Assembly (NCBI RefSeq): GCF_963678635.1
Contig: NC_087069.1
Location: forward strand, 25,286,303-25,350,302
From: Symsagittifera roscoffensis
Taxonomy: Eukaryota > Xenacoelomorpha > Acoela > Convolutidae
Length of the DNA: 64,000 bases
Reading direction: 5' to 3'
Both the position numbers and the translations under genes were made by a program. This document shows, piece after piece, positions 1 through 11,049 of the stretch. The notes under the pieces were generated by a model, which ran no database searches, was not told where the DNA came from, and worked only from the letters and a program-made list of their open reading frames with translations. Every line of letters starts with the position of its first letter. Position 1 is the first letter of the stretch.

Positions 1-759
1 GGTCTAAAAATTTTGCTCATAAAAGCTGAAAATGCTGCTGGTCCTATGGATATTCCATAGATTAGGCGGCTGAATTCATATTGTTGATTTCCAATAACAA
101 ATTGTGTTAAACGTCGTGATTGTTCATCTAGTCGCATTTGATTGTATGCACTATTCATATCTGCGGTTGTAAAGTATTTTCCGTTTATTTTTGTTAAAAT
201 AACTTGTATTGGTTCAATAGGCCAATTGCATTTTGATTCGTCTATTAGTGAATTGAGATATCTAGCGTCTAAAACTATTTTTAATGATTCTCCTTTTGCT
301 AGGATTATAACAGGGTTAATAAATGTGTTACCTTTTGGTTGTTCTTCTTTGTTTACTGGTGAGATAATTTTGTATTTTTCTAAAATATCCAGTAATCTAT
401 TTACCTTATCGTGTAAATGAATTGGTACTTTACTTGCTCTTTGTTTTTTGAAAACTGCGTCAGGTTTTAACGGGAGATGTAGTGATGAACTGATTTTCCC
501 AACATCAAATTTTGATGTTGCGTAGACTGTTGAAAATTTTAACAGTTGTTTTGCTAGTTTGTCAAATTCGATTTGTGTAATTTGCGAGTGTTCAAAGTTA
601 AACATCGTTAAAAATTGTTGTTTTTCTTTTGTGTAATTTGTTATATTGAATGTTGGTTTAAAATATGGTGTTTTTGTGAAATAATCTGTGTTCCTCTTTT
701 CATTGTTTATTATGTTATTTATGGATAGTTCCTCGTTAAGAATTGTGGATTGACAAATA
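1..759 (-). CDS. pol: Reverse transcriptase of E1, partial
   Basis: Open on the minus strand to the window edge. It reads KFDVGKISSSLHLPLKPDAV, then SPVNKEEQPKGNTFINPVII, VLDARYLNSLIDESKCNWPI, KYFTTADMNSAYNQM and YGISIGPAAFSAFMSKIF. These are RT fingers and palm motifs of Ty3-type polymerases. TADM carries the first catalytic Asp. The YxDD motif would lie just beyond base 1. The IEPIQVILTKINGKYFTT block is typical of the Ty3 superfamily. No frame break is visible here, unlike E2b and E3. Confidence 0.88.
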
Positions 760-761
760 TC

Positions 762-1316
762 TTATAATTGGAGTATATCATTTACGCGGTATGCTTTTTC
801 AAGTACTGGTGATATTGTAGCGTTTGTTTCGCAATATCCTAAAAGTCCTAAGGGTAATGTTACTTGATACGGTGTATTCTTATACACATGTAACGAATTG
901 ATGTCGGAATTCGTATTTTTCAAATATTTTATAGATGAAATTGTGATTTTGAAAAACTTATGGATAGGTTTGAATTCAAAGTCTGACATAAAGAGTTGTT
1001 GTTTATTTTGATTTTTATCATATTGGTGAACTTGTTTTATTGAAAAGTTATATATATTTCCTGATAGTGGTTTCAGGTGTTTCCGTTGTTGGTTATAAAT
1101 TGGATAAAATTTTGAAAAGAATGGTGGTTGTTTATTTAATGTTAGAGCTGTATTTTTTGTTTTTGTGTACTTATCTTTGATTAGTATTTTACTATTCAAG
1201 ATGTTGATTGTTAGTATGTATTTAGATATAAATGGTATACCAATGATATTGAGTTTAATATCAGTGATATGAAATATTTGTTTAAATGGTTTGTTTAGAA
1301 TTTTATTTTGCTCCAT
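762..1316 (-). pseudogene. Protease C-terminus and RT upstream domain of E1
   Basis: Contains FHITDIKLNIIGIPFISKY, the downstream hydrophobic-Gly motif of a retroviral protease (IIG), then about 120 residues of a connecting region conserved in all copies (FFSKFYPIYNQ, LGLLGYCETNATISP). It ends at a TAA that replaces a TTA Leu codon present in E2b, after which the pol frame resumes toward base 1. Confidence 0.75.
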
Positions 1317-1411
1317 TGTTCTTGTGGGTAGGAGGAATAATTGGACTTTTCAATAATTTACTAATGTTGATCCTTGTACTGTTGCTAGTTTACTAGAGAT
1401 TGCAAGAGGCG

Positions 1412-1804
1412 TTAATTTTGGATGTATTGTTTTGATTTCATTGTGGGAATGTTAATTATGTTTGATTCTGCTCCTGAATCAATTATAAAATCAATTTCAA
1501 GATCTGGTGGTCGAAATTCTTTGTTTCTTGGACTTTCTAAGGGAAATGGTATTGTCCAAATTTTTTCTCTGGGTTGTTCTTTTTGTTTATTTTGATAAAT
1601 ATGATTTGTGTTTAAACATTTTGTTTTGTCATTTTCATTGGGTTTATTTACCGTGTTAATTTCGTTTATTTCTTGTGCAGTTTGTGTAGTATTGATGGGT
1701 TCAATATAATAATTGTGAAGGAGTTCCAATTGATTTTCATATATATGTGATGTAAGAGGTTGTTCATATAAAAAAGGTTCGTAGTCGTTTTCGACTGTTA
1801 TCAT
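1412..1804 (-). pseudogene. gag-pol linker and aspartic protease N-terminus of E1
   Basis: Starts in an acidic linker (VENDYEPFLYEQP) and runs into PDLEIDFIIDSGAESNIINI, which carries the DSGA active-site motif of retroviral-type aspartic proteases. The frame is lost right after NIIN-IPT, and the remainder of the protease continues in another frame upstream of 1316. A protease of this class would cleave the Gag-Pol polyprotein. Confidence 0.8.
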
Positions 1805-2656
1805 ATTTACGGAGATGGTATTTTCTGTATCGCTTTCTGTGTCTGATGATCCACAGTTTATTTGATTTAGTTGTAGTTCGTTATTTCCTGTGTCATCAAT
1901 ACCTGGGGGGTCTGATGTTGTTTTTTCATTTGACTGTACTTGATTAATATGTCTTTGATGTTTTGGTGAACTACTTCTGTATCGTTGTTTAGAATTATTA
2001 TAATGGTTATTATTCCTATGTGGTGATTGGGAATAATTTCTATATTGATTATTATTACTTGAATTCCGATTTTGTGAATTATTGCGTGATCTGTTTTGAT
2101 AATTGTCATTTGGTCTGTGATAGTTTGATCTGTTATATGAGTTTTTTCTTGATCGATTGTTCGGGTAATTCTGATTTCGATTGTTCGAATAACTTCTATT
2201 TCGATTATGTGAATAGTTTCTATTTCTGTTATTTGATGAGTTTCGTGATTGATTATTGGAATAGTGTTTATTTCTTGGGTTTGATTAGGAATTGGATCTA
2301 GAAACAAATTGTGTTGCATTTGAATTTGATCTCGTATAGTTATTTCGACTATTTGATCGATTATAATGATTTTGTGAAGAAATCTGTGTATTTCTTCGTT
2401 CTGGTGATCTTCCTCTATAACTTGAGTTATATGGTGATTGATTCCTTGTGTAATTGGTGTTTTTCGGAAGTGGTTTTCCTGAACTGTTGTTATTGTATAC
2501 ATTTTTGTTTGGTAGATTTTGATCTTTCTTCATATATTGATAGAATGATTTATTTGGTTATTTATACTTTTGAGATTTGTTTTGGTTATCTTGTTGTTTT
2601 TGTCTACATTCGAAAATACTATGGCCGTATCGTCGGCAATAATTACACCATTTTTT
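1554..2656 (-). repeat. Tandem duplication unit 2 in E1 gag
   Basis: About 1,103 bp, directly adjacent to unit 1 and in the same orientation. It repeats knuckle, R/S/N-rich tail (MKKDQNLPNKNVY at 2533) and acidic linker (ENDYEPFLYEQ at about 1800). Here the CCHC knuckle is complete in the real frame: WCNYCRRYGHSIFECR at about 2655-2608 (C-x2-C-x4-H-x4-C). Unit 2, not unit 1, continues into the protease, so its 3' end is the original context. Confidence 0.85.
1867..2533 (-). pseudogene. gag nucleocapsid tail, R/S/N-rich (E1 unit 2)
   Basis: The frame starting at 2533 encodes a tail rich in Asn, Ser, Arg and Tyr (SYRGRSPERR, repeated SRSNS and NRNRNYSNN motifs) that would bind nucleic acid, as expected just C-terminal to a CCHC knuckle. 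A stop interrupts it at 2285. A second frame on the same strand is open for 211 codons (2502-1867) but reads as Ile/Thr/His-rich low complexity. I take it as a compositional by-product. The same tail in unit 1 is 2970-3636 and in E3 is 46681-47064. Confidence 0.65.
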
Positions 2657-3746
2657 GTCCATATTTTTTCTTTGGGTTGTTCTTTTTGTACATTTTGGTA
2701 AATATGATTTGTATTTAAGCATTTTGTTTTGTCATTTTCATTGGGGTTATTTACGGTGTTGATTTTGTTTACTTCTTGTGCCGTTTGTGTAGTATTGATG
2801 GGTTCAATATAAGAATTGTGAAGAAGTTCCAATTGATTTTCATATATATGTGATGTAAAAGGTTGTTCACATATAATAGGTTCGTAGTCGTTTTTGACTG
2901 CTATCATATTTTTGGAGATAGTGTTTTCTGTATCACTTTCTGTGTCTGATGATCCACAGTTTATTTGATTTAGTTGTAGTTCGTTATTTCCTGTGTCATC
3001 AATACCTGGGGGGTCTGATGTTGTTTCTTCATTTGATTGTACTTGATGAATATGTCTTTGATGTTTGGGTGTACTACTTCTGTAGCGATGTTTAGAATTA
3101 TTATAATGGTTATTATTCCTATGTGGTGATTGAAAATAATTTCTATATCGATTATTATAACTTGAATTTCGATATTGTGAATTGTGTCGTGATCTGTTTT
3201 GATAACTGTCGTTTGATCTGTGATAGGTTGATCTGTTATATGAGTTATTTCTTGATTGATTGTTCGGGTAATTTTGATTTCAATTGTTTGAATAACTTCT
3301 GTTTCGATTGTTTGAATAGTTTCTATTTCTGTTATATGATGAGTTTCGTGATTGATTGTTTGGATAATTTTTATTTCTTGGGTTTGATTGGGAATTGGAT
3401 CTAGAAACAAATTGTGTTGTATTTGAATTTGATCTCGAGTAGTTATTTCGACTATTTGATCGATTATAATTTTTTTGTGAAGAATTCTGTTTATTTCTTC
3501 GTTCTGATGATCTTCCTCTATAACTTGAGTTATATGGTGATTGATTCCTTGTGTAATTAGTATGGTTCGGAAGTGGTTTTCCTGAACTGTTGTTACTGTA
3601 TACATTTTTGTTTGGTAGATTTTGATCTTTCTTCATGTATTGATAGAATGATTTATTTGGTTCTCTATACTTTTGAGGTTTGTTCTGGTTATCTTGTTGT
3701 TTTTGTCTACATTCAGAAATACTATGTCCGTATTACACCATTTTTT
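2657..3746 (-). repeat. Tandem duplication unit 1 in E1 gag
   Basis: About 1,090 bp running from the CCHC knuckle through the R/S/N-rich gag tail (MKKDQNLPNKNVY start at 3636) and the acidic linker containing ENDYEPII (2907). It ends after IWT, where the sequence jumps back to the knuckle (KNGVII in one frame, KKWCNYC in the other). The knuckle in this unit carries the 13-bp deletion. Confidence 0.85.
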
Positions 3747-5936
3747 GAAGGATGGTTTGCCTTTAAAACTTGGGTGTTTTTCATAAATATTTAGTATTTC
3801 AGTGATTTTTTCAACTAGGTCTGTATCTGATTCCTGTATGTTATTGATATGTGTAGTGTTTGTTTCGATTCGATTAACATATTGTAGTTTTAGATTTTCT
3901 GTTTCTTCAAGTTTCATTGTGATTTCCGCTTGCTCTAGTTTGTCTACAAGTTTTCGAAAATCTAAACCGGGTTCTCGAATTGAGGAAGGATGAGATGCTC
4001 TCTTTTTTATTGCTATTTTCCTTAATTGAGGTGTTAAGGTCATCATTAAAATTTCTGTCATTTTTGTGTTTTTATAGTAATGTGTACTTAATGAATATGC
4101 TTTTCGAACTAGTGTTTCGATACGTACTGCTAATTGTTTGATGGTTTCATTTCGTAATCTGCGAATTTCATTACATAAAACTCCTTGGTGTTGTTTATTT
4201 CTTTCGGAGTCAAACAATTTTGAAAATTTTTGTGTAAATCTTTTCCAGTCTGATTTTATTTCTATAGGTAATACTGAAAACCATTTTTGAGCTGCGCCAT
4301 CTAAGGTTGTTTGTATCAACGCTGTGCGTCGATGTATCCAATTTTGATGTAGTGGTGTAATAATTGGTTCAGGTCCTAAATTTAAAATTAAATTTGCTGT
4401 TACTGCATTTAAATAATCTTCTACAGAATATTCAGGGTCTGTTCCTGTGAATACCAATAGTGGCTTATTTGATGTTATTGATGATCCACCCATAAGGTAT
4501 GGATTCATTGTCATCTGTAGTGATTCTGCGGTATTTGGCATTTCCGAAAAATTTGAAAGTTGATTTTCTGTTATTTCGTGTTGTTGAAGGTAATATGAGA
4601 GTGGTATTTCATTTTGCATTTGAGTTGGTTGATACGAGTGCATAGTCATTCGGTTTTGAGGTTGAATTGGTTGAAAAAATTGTGTATTAGTTGGATTTGG
4701 CATATGGATTGGTTGTTGATTTCGTGTATCCGTTGGATTTGGATAAAAAATTCTATTATATGTATGAGGTCGTCGCGATCCTTGTTTGCGATATTCTTGG
4801 GTATTTGGTGCAAAAATTTCTGGTTGTAAATAATCATCATCAGATGATAAGTATTCTGTATGATGAGGTGCTTGCTTTTTATTTTTATTTTGTTGAAAGA
4901 ATGGGTAATTTTCACTATGATCCTGTGGAGGATGTGAATTAGTCCGAAAATTTACTGAGTTGGTTGTTATCATTGGGTTATCCCAATAGTGAGAACATAC
5001 ATGATTATTATTAGTTTTTCGTGGGGGATAGTTTGTTTTTGACGAATGTGCATAATTATAATTGTGTTCTGCAAAAGTGTTTCTTGTGAACGTTCTTCGT
5101 AGTTTTGATTGTACTGTCATAGGTCTATATGTTTGATAATCCATATGTGAATATTTTGGAGCAACCGAAGGTTTAACGGTTGATTGTAATGTTACTTGTG
5201 CCAGTGAAGTGTTTGTATTTTTTGGTATTGTTAAATTTGGATGTATTGGTGAAATACTTTGTTGTGTAGTTGTTGTTGTTTGGACAATTTCTTCATTTAT
5301 GAAGTGTGATGGTGTTTGGATATCTTGTTGTGTAAGATTCCTAGTTCCAAATAGGTTTTCATTGTGTATGAAGGTCGAATTTAAACTGTTATTTCGCGTA
5401 TCAGGTAAAAATGTATTGTAGTTTAATGGTGTTGCATCAATGTTTAGTGGTACTACTTTTACATAATCTCTTTGGTAAGTTATTGTAATTATTGCTTGAC
5501 TTGAGATTGATTGTGGGATATTTATAAATGCAGGATGAGACCATTCAGGGTCCCAAACGTAGTCTGACTGTTCTGTAATGGCAGTATCATCATTTGGATT
5601 TTGAGGTCTGAAATTTTTTCTTGCTTGTGAAATTAAGTCTTTATTATGTGTGAAATAATCTATTATAAACCATGCCAAAATTTTTTGTAAGTCATGTTTT
5701 GTGTGTTGTGAAACATCGTCTTTAGTGAAATTTTCTTTGATTATATGTAAAAAAGTTGAAAATAAAGCAATTTCATTTCGTACTTTTGTATATTTGGATG
5801 TTTCAGTTGGTGAGATACTGTGAAATTCTGTTTTCTCTAATATAGAAATATAGGTATATATTATTGCAAAAAGTTCGTTAGTGAATATGGAGTTTGCTCT
5901 TTGTGAATCATGATATTGTATCAAAAACAATATCAT
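3633..5936 (-). CDS. gag: gag polyprotein of E1 (767 codons)
   Basis: This is the longest intact frame in the window. The first about 100 residues are a helical segment conserved in the other copies (HDLQKILAWFIIDYFTHN). Residues about 150-480 are Q/N/T/P-rich and low complexity. Residues about 490-690 match the Retrotrans_gag pattern: TALIQTTLDGAAQKWFSVLP then SDWKRFTQKFSKLFDSERN and a conserved RKIAIKKRASHPSSIRE block. This domain would form the capsid. The C-terminus is abnormal: the CCHC knuckle at about 3730 has lost 13 bp, leaving WCNTDIVF, and the frame shifts and stops at 3633. The first Met at 5936 is probably internal to the ancestral gene. Function as a structural protein follows from the family. 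Confidence 0.85.
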   Translation of the reverse strand: MILFLIQYHDSQRANSIFTNELFAIIYTYISILEKTEFHSISPTETSKYTKVRNEIALFSTFLHIIKENFTKDDVSQHTKHDLQKILAWFIIDYFTHNKDLISQARKNFRPQNPNDDTAITEQSDYVWDPEWSHPAFINIPQSISSQAIITITYQRDYVKVVPLNIDATPLNYNTFLPDTRNNSLNSTFIHNENLFGTRNLTQQDIQTPSHFINEEIVQTTTTTQQSISPIHPNLTIPKNTNTSLAQVTLQSTVKPSVAPKYSHMDYQTYRPMTVQSKLRRTFTRNTFAEHNYNYAHSSKTNYPPRKTNNNHVCSHYWDNPMITTNSVNFRTNSHPPQDHSENYPFFQQNKNKKQAPHHTEYLSSDDDYLQPEIFAPNTQEYRKQGSRRPHTYNRIFYPNPTDTRNQQPIHMPNPTNTQFFQPIQPQNRMTMHSYQPTQMQNEIPLSYYLQQHEITENQLSNFSEMPNTAESLQMTMNPYLMGGSSITSNKPLLVFTGTDPEYSVEDYLNAVTANLILNLGPEPIITPLHQNWIHRRTALIQTTLDGAAQKWFSVLPIEIKSDWKRFTQKFSKLFDSERNKQHQGVLCNEIRRLRNETIKQLAVRIETLVRKAYSLSTHYYKNTKMTEILMMTLTPQLRKIAIKKRASHPSSIREPGLDFRKLVDKLEQAEITMKLEETENLKLQYVNRIETNTTHINNIQESDTDLVEKITEILNIYEKHPSFKGKPSFKKWCNTDIVFLNVDKNNKITRTNLKSIENQINHSINT

Positions 5937-6620
5937 TGTGTTGTGTTAAATTACATATATGTTGTGTTAAATCACATATATCTTTCAAATAATGTTCAAT
6001 AATTTGTCTTTTGATTTTTACATCTGGGAATTCTGCTTTGCATGGGCTGATTCCGGGTTCAAACAAATTTACGAGTGAATTCTTGCAAAATCATGTTGCC
6101 CTCTATTATCGGGTGCATCTATGAGGAAGGGGTAAACCTCTTCGTCATCTGGACTATCGTTACTTTGAGTGTGGCTCATTTTTTGTTTAATGACTGTTAA
6201 TATATAACTATCGATGTGACTAACTGGTTGATTCCAATTATACAAGTGTACTGGTTTGTGTTTGCATTGCTTTTTTATTCTTCTTTTTCCTCTTTTTGAT
6301 GAATTTGAAGTTGTTTCTGAATCGGAAAAATATATTTGATCGTGAATGGGACAACTTTTATCAATTGATTCTTTTAAATTGTAGAGTTCAACTAAATTGC
6401 TGGCTTCTGATTCTGAAAATGCGTTTCTATTTTTTGAAAATCTTTTTCGTGTGATTTATTTTTGTTTGCTTATTATTTTTCTTTTTATTGTTAGTCGTTT
6501 TGTTCTAATGTATCCAACTGTTTGTGTATGAGGTGTGATTACAAGATCGTATTTTTGGATATCTATCTCACAGTTGTGTAAAACGATTGTTTGTTTATTT
6601 CCTAGACTTTTGAATGACAT
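5937..6620 (-). pseudogene. gag N-terminal segment of E1, interrupted
   Basis: The minus strand has an ATG at 6620 (MSFKSLGNKQTIVLHN) followed by a basic region with ITPHTQTVGYIRTKR. The same segment follows the ATG in E2a (16265), E2b (22087) and E3 (43633), so this is probably the true gag start. In E1 it is broken by a TAA near 6445, at a position that is Gln in E2a and E3, and by further stops before the long frame resumes at 5936. The basic, lysine-rich character suggests a matrix-like region, by inference only. Confidence 0.65.
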
Positions 6621-7846
6621 AAGGTTTAGGATGAATGATGCAAAATGTTGTTAGGTGATTTCTATTTTCTTGACTGTTAGTCCTTACGATTTTTTGGTTA
6701 GCTTAACCTGGGTCTTTTTGTTCAGGGTTGGAGAGAAAAGTTTATCGATTCCGAAGAAAGATTTTTTACTTTCTCGTGGCTAGTCTAAGCTAAGGTGTTA
6801 ACTTACTTAATCTTACTTAGGGGTAGTGATTGTGTTCAAGGGTTGGAGAATAGTAAATCGATCCACAAGGTTCAGGTATAATTAGAACGCAAGTAGTTCG
6901 TTAGATACTATTTTAAACTTACTAAGTCTAAGATTTATCCTGTGTCTGGTAAGAGGAGGGTTCAAGTGAAGGATGAATAACCGAAGTTCTTCACTGTTTA
7001 TCCTAATTTTGAATGGTTAATTTTGTTGAAAAATTTCTATTAGTCTTGGGTTTTTTTTGGAAGTGTTGGATAGTGAATCGACGTTTGAGGTCGTTAGACA
7101 CTTGTTAAGTAGGTGGGGGAGAACAAAATTGTTCTTTTTGATCCAAGGATAGGCCTTGATGATCAGGTTTTAAATTTAATGAAATAGAAAATTTATTAAG
7201 ATCCAAGGATAAGCCTTGATGATCTAATTTTAAAGTTATGAGAATATAATTTATTTTGGTTTAAATTTATTTAAGAAAAAGATTTAGATTTTTAATGAAA
7301 TTAGTGAGCTTATGATTGCTGTTATGTTTAGGTGATGAAGCTGGGACAACAGATGATTTTATGATTACTAACAATTTATTGTCATGCTACTAATTTTTAT
7401 TTTGATTTTCAATAAATATTTTTCAAACATGTTTTTTATAAGACTGCAGAAATTAAGAAAACGATCTGAGATCTTTTTATCAATTGTTATTGTATATTAA
7501 AAAATTTGTTTAGCGCCTGAAATGATCATGAAGATTGACTTCAAAATTTTATGTTTGCAAATGAAAATCTAAATTCATTGCTAATAAGATTCTAAATCTA
7601 AAAGTTTGTGTTGGCTTTTGCCGTAAAATCATAAAACTTTATGGTAAGTTTCTACTTTTTCGTATGTCGTCTCTTGTTCGAGGTCTTCTTACAATTCCGG
7701 GTAGTTCTGTTATCGTTCGGAATATCGGCTCTGATCTTTTGAGTCGTAGAGACATTTCGATTAAATTATTATCGTATAACATTTTTAAAATGTTTTGTCT
7801 AAATTCTAATCTATTTTTGGTTATATCTAAGCTATTAAGGTCTTAT
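6621..7846 (-). promoter_or_regulatory. E1 untranslated leader with dyad repeats
   Basis: About 1.2 kb between primer site and gag ATG with no convincing ORF. Two copies of a dyad motif lie 60 bp apart (7141-7166 and 7201-7226). On the element sense strand they read as ATCATCAAGG, a short spacer, then TCCTTGGAT. The leaders of E2a, E2b, E3 and E4 each have three versions. An inverted repeat AGAACAA-TT-TTGTTCT lies nearby. Function is unknown; RNA packaging structure or a DNA-binding array are both possible. Confidence 0.6.
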
Positions 7847-7869
7847 TCGAGACTTATGGTCGCACCAGA
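7847..7869 (-). other. Primer-binding site of E1
   Basis: Directly downstream of the LTR the minus strand reads TCTGGTGCGACC followed by ATAAGTCTCG. The block TGGTGCGACC is the expected complement of a tRNA 3' end (…GGTCGCACCA). Other copies keep the same block with small changes (14972, 20850, 42446, 62286). The tRNA identity is not assigned. Confidence 0.7.
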
Positions 7870-8279
7870 TGAGTTATGTCCGATGTGGTTAACTCATAGA
7901 GTAATTTCGGATAGGGTACACCGTCTGCTCGTCACGCTATCTTATTTTCGGCCGGATAGATTCGTGCAACTTCTTAATCTAATACCGATCCTAATCTTAC
8001 TCTTATACTTTCTAGTCTCAGGGTGTTTAACTAGTCTCTGCTAGGCTCAATAGATCTAGGGTATACTGGTTTGTTGCGGTTGCTGAAGATCTCTTGGAGA
8101 GACAACTAATTTCTAAGTTAAATTCAAATCTCTCTGGTGCTGAAATTACAAGTAATTTCAGCACTTACAAATAAGTGGGTTGTTAGTTAGATGGATCATG
8201 ATTGGTTAATATTAAATACTTTACAGTGGTAAAATATCTAATTTATCCAATCATAAAATGTAGTTTAGATCAGGTTCCA
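7870..8279 (-). repeat. 5' LTR of E1
   Basis: 410-bp LTR. On the minus strand it begins TGGAACCTGATC and ends AACTCA, as in the other copies. It contains a perfect hairpin at 8137-8164 with 13-bp arms (GTGCTGAAATTAC) and a 2-nt loop, and a TATA-like stretch in the A/T-rich first 100 bases. The outer flank at 8280 is unrelated to the flanks of the other copies. Confidence 0.88.
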
Positions 8280-9245
8280 GCACAGACGAAGCTTCGCTTG
8301 GCAAACACTAGCGACAACAGGGTAAAAAGTAGCTTTATAAAGTACAATAAAAGTACAAATTAGCCTCGAATTGGCAAAAAATATGTTATTACTGCAGAGA
8401 ATTAGATTCAGAAAAACTTTGGCAATTTTTTCGGAATTTCGGGACAAAATTGCTACTTTAAAACGTTTCTCATGCGAAAATGGTAAGATAGTGGAAATTC
8501 CGTAAAAATCTTAAAAGAAGCTCTAAGATATGGGATTTTTTGTAGAATGGCCAACCCGGGAGGCAAAAACTGTTGTGTCTTTCTTTTAGATTTCACTTGT
8601 TGAGTTTTCGTTTTTTCGATTGTTCTATCTTCTGAAACCGAAAAATGCATTCCTTCCCTTGTCTGAATACAGCCACAGGACAAACTAAATGATATGTGGA
8701 CACATAATAATGAAAACGTATAAAAAATGTGGCTGGTGAAACTCACTAAACCTCACTAGAGGAGCCGCAAATCATATATTTTGTCCAAGAAAACATTGCG
8801 TGCTAAAACCTCTTTGAGAACCACACGAGAGATATAAATTTGAAATTTGAATTCGTTTAACTCGGGTTCCTCTTTAAATAGAATAAAAAAAACAGATAAT
8901 TTGAAAATGCAGCATGGCATGATTTCAAAAACCGGCTGTATCCTTTGAGTCCTTGTACACTATTGGTTGTAATAAGCCAATTAAAAAGCTGTTTCGGGAT
9001 ATTTTTTTTACAGTTTTACAGTTGATTTTAAAAAATCAGTTATTCAAAAATGTGCCCAAAAAGAGTACATGACATCGTCTTAATCGTCAAAACAGTACTG
9101 TCACTCCGTTTAGGATTGTTTGTAATTTTTGTCAATTGTTCTCCCCTGCTTAGGGAGACCCAAAAATATTAGCTTTCCAGACAAAGGTTTTGAGAACGTA
9201 AAATAGAAGCCTTCATAAAAGAATCCTTCACAATACTTGCACGTA
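8280..9245. other. Unassigned region between E1 and BEL relic
   Basis: About 970 bases with no recognisable gene. A 97-codon minus frame (8453-8746) starts with a hydrophobic stretch that could mimic a signal peptide, but nothing supports it as a gene. A/T-rich, no clear repeat. Confidence 0.5.
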
Positions 9246-9499
9246 TAGAAAATGAACATGTAATCGTTTCTAGTTTAGATAGTTTAGACTGTGCATTTGA
9301 GCTTTTTCTTGCTTTTAACGTTGATTTGATTATAAATTAGTTGGTTGCACGTAATTGTTAATTCAGTTTTGCTTTTTCCCAATTTTGTACTCTCTGTGTT
9401 CTGGTTTTCAATTTTTTCTCTCGGAGTTTTCCTGATTGCATATGAAAAGTTGAAGTCATCAAAGATTATTATTGTCAGTTGTCAAATTGGCATGTAACA
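9246..9499 (-). repeat. 3' LTR of BEL/Pao relic
   Basis: About 254 bp. On the minus strand it starts TGTTACATGCCAATTTGACA and aligns to 12630-12871 through shared blocks such as TGATTATAAATTAGTT and TGAAAAGTTGAAGTCATC on the plus strand. The left boundary is approximate. Confidence 0.75.
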
Positions 9500-10180
9500 C
9501 TCGGCCTCATTTTGCAGTTGCAAATTTAATTAGGAAAAAATGGTGTGCTTCCTGTCTTTTAAAATTAAAACGCTGGCTTAACAGTAAGTGTCGGTTGAAG
9601 TTATCGACTATGGCTGTGGGCGGCAAGGCTCGTTTAGAATGAGGCTCTCATTGTCGCGAATTTTCGTTTGTTGAGTCATTGCAATAGTTCAGACTAACAG
9701 GCGACAGTCGAAAAACTGGTATTGACATAACCTTGTCCCTTTTTTGACGGTTTAAACACGTGTCTGGTCATCATTGGTTAATTTATTTCCCGTGATCCAT
9801 CTAAGTGGCCAGATCCCTCATGCAGTCATATCCTGGAGAAATCAAACAAGTTATCCTTTTTTGATGGGCGGCGTCTTCTTTGTTCATCATTGTCGCGGTA
9901 GTAGTGTTGAGGTAAAATCTTTGATCAGGCGTTTCCAAATATGCGTTGCGGTGTGTTGGGCAATTTTCCATTGTCGACAGAGCGTTTAGGGCTGCTAGAT
10001 TTTTAGAATTGGAATGCTGGTATGCGCTCTCCCGAGAAGAAAATAACTTGGGGTGAATGATTCAGCATCATCGGATGTAACTGTAGTGATGTGTCTTGCT
10101 TTCATGAAGTGTTCAACTTCTCAAAGAACGCTGTTCACTGTTTCGTCTGTTGGAAACTGGCTTCCTATGATGGCATAGAA

Positions 10181-10955
10181 TTAGTCATTTATTGATCTTA
10201 TTGGTCGCTCCCATAAACATTCAAAATGAGGAACATAGGCAGGGTTGAGGGTCCAATCAAACTGATGGTTGGTGTAGAACTGTCGAGTAACATTGGATTC
10301 GAAGTGTCTGATGAATTCTTTTTCGGATGCGGTGAATTTTTTACAATTGTTATTTTTAACGGTTTTCGAAGCTAACGGTCCCAATAGATCTAATCCTGTT
10401 TCTGTTTTTAGAAACGGTAAAAGTTTAACTTCCTGAAATCTAAAGGCGGGTAGGTATGCAAGTTCCGGCTGAAGTCCAATTGTTTATCGTCGGTAGTCGT
10501 AACAACTTTTTGTGATCTTGTCAATCTTTGCTCGAACGAAAACCCAATAACCATTTTGTAGAACACTTCTTGCTGGTTGATTTTATGGGTGTGTTTTATG
10601 TAGAAGTGAGCTACTGGGTAGTTTCCATCAAGAACAAATGAATGTTTCGTGCAATTATCCAATTGAAAACTCTCGTAGTCCACGTGCTCGCAAAAATCCG
10701 TCTTTGTCTAGAAATTGTGACAGATGCCGAAGTCTGCTAGTGGTCCCAATTGTTTTGTTTTGTGTCAATGCCTTGACATTTTGGTTGAAACTGTCTCGTT
10801 GTGTCTACTTGAAGATTAAGTTTTTTGCCGCAACTATGTTGTTTCTGGTCATTTCGATGGTCGAATTTTCCTTGCGGGAGTATAGTTTCTGATCTTTGAA
10901 AATCCCGCGGGCAGGTATCACGTACATGTTTGTTCGAAGAATTTGTTGTAGTCAA
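10181..10955 (-). pseudogene. BEL/Pao integrase fragment
   Basis: Three frames in order on the minus strand. 10408-10683 has LDGNYPVAHFYIKHTHKINQ, the HHCC-type zinc region. Around 10385 LLGPLASK marks the start of the catalytic core. 10181-10384 ends NPAYVPHFECLWERPIRSIN, matching the conserved end of BEL/Pao cores, where the WER Glu is the third catalytic acid. Just downstream FTPSYFLLGR resembles the C-terminal region of the family. Several frameshifts. It would have inserted element DNA. Confidence 0.72.
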
Positions 10956-11049
10956 TGAAACTTTGTCCTGTCGTTTCGATGGAAGCTTGAAAAGCTAGCA
11001 CTGGAATTGTTTCCGTTTCATGCTGTTTCTTTGTTGCTTTGACCAGTTG

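Larger units (their letters stand above)
1..8279 (-). mobile_element. Ty3-type LTR retrotransposon E1, truncated by window edge
   Basis: Reading leftward on the minus strand: 5' LTR, primer site, leader, gag, protease and the first half of reverse transcriptase, which runs off the window at base 1. It belongs to the same family as the plus-strand copies at 14464, 20339, 42107 and 61915, judged by shared LTR ends (TGGAACC...AACTCA) and closely similar proteins. It is the least decayed copy: gag keeps a 767-codon frame, and RT is open from about 759 to 1. The PR-RT join carries one stop (TTA to TAA near 762). The 3' half and 3' LTR lie outside the window, so a target-site duplication cannot be checked. 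Confidence 0.9.

Noticed and set aside
1867-2502. A 211-codon open frame overlapping the R/S/N-rich gag tail, also open at 2970-3605 and 46928-47329.
   Set aside because: It is an Ile/Thr/His-rich frame created by reading Asn/Arg/Ser codons out of register. The low-complexity composition explains the lack of stops. The alternative frame fits the nucleocapsid tail.
2020-2718. Plus-strand frames of 82-135 codons rich in Phe, Tyr, Cys and Ile across E1.
   Set aside because: They are antisense shadows of the A/T-rich gag tail and have no supporting motif.
8453-8746. 97-codon minus frame with a signal-peptide-like start.
   Set aside because: A hydrophobic start alone is not evidence, and nothing else supports a gene.
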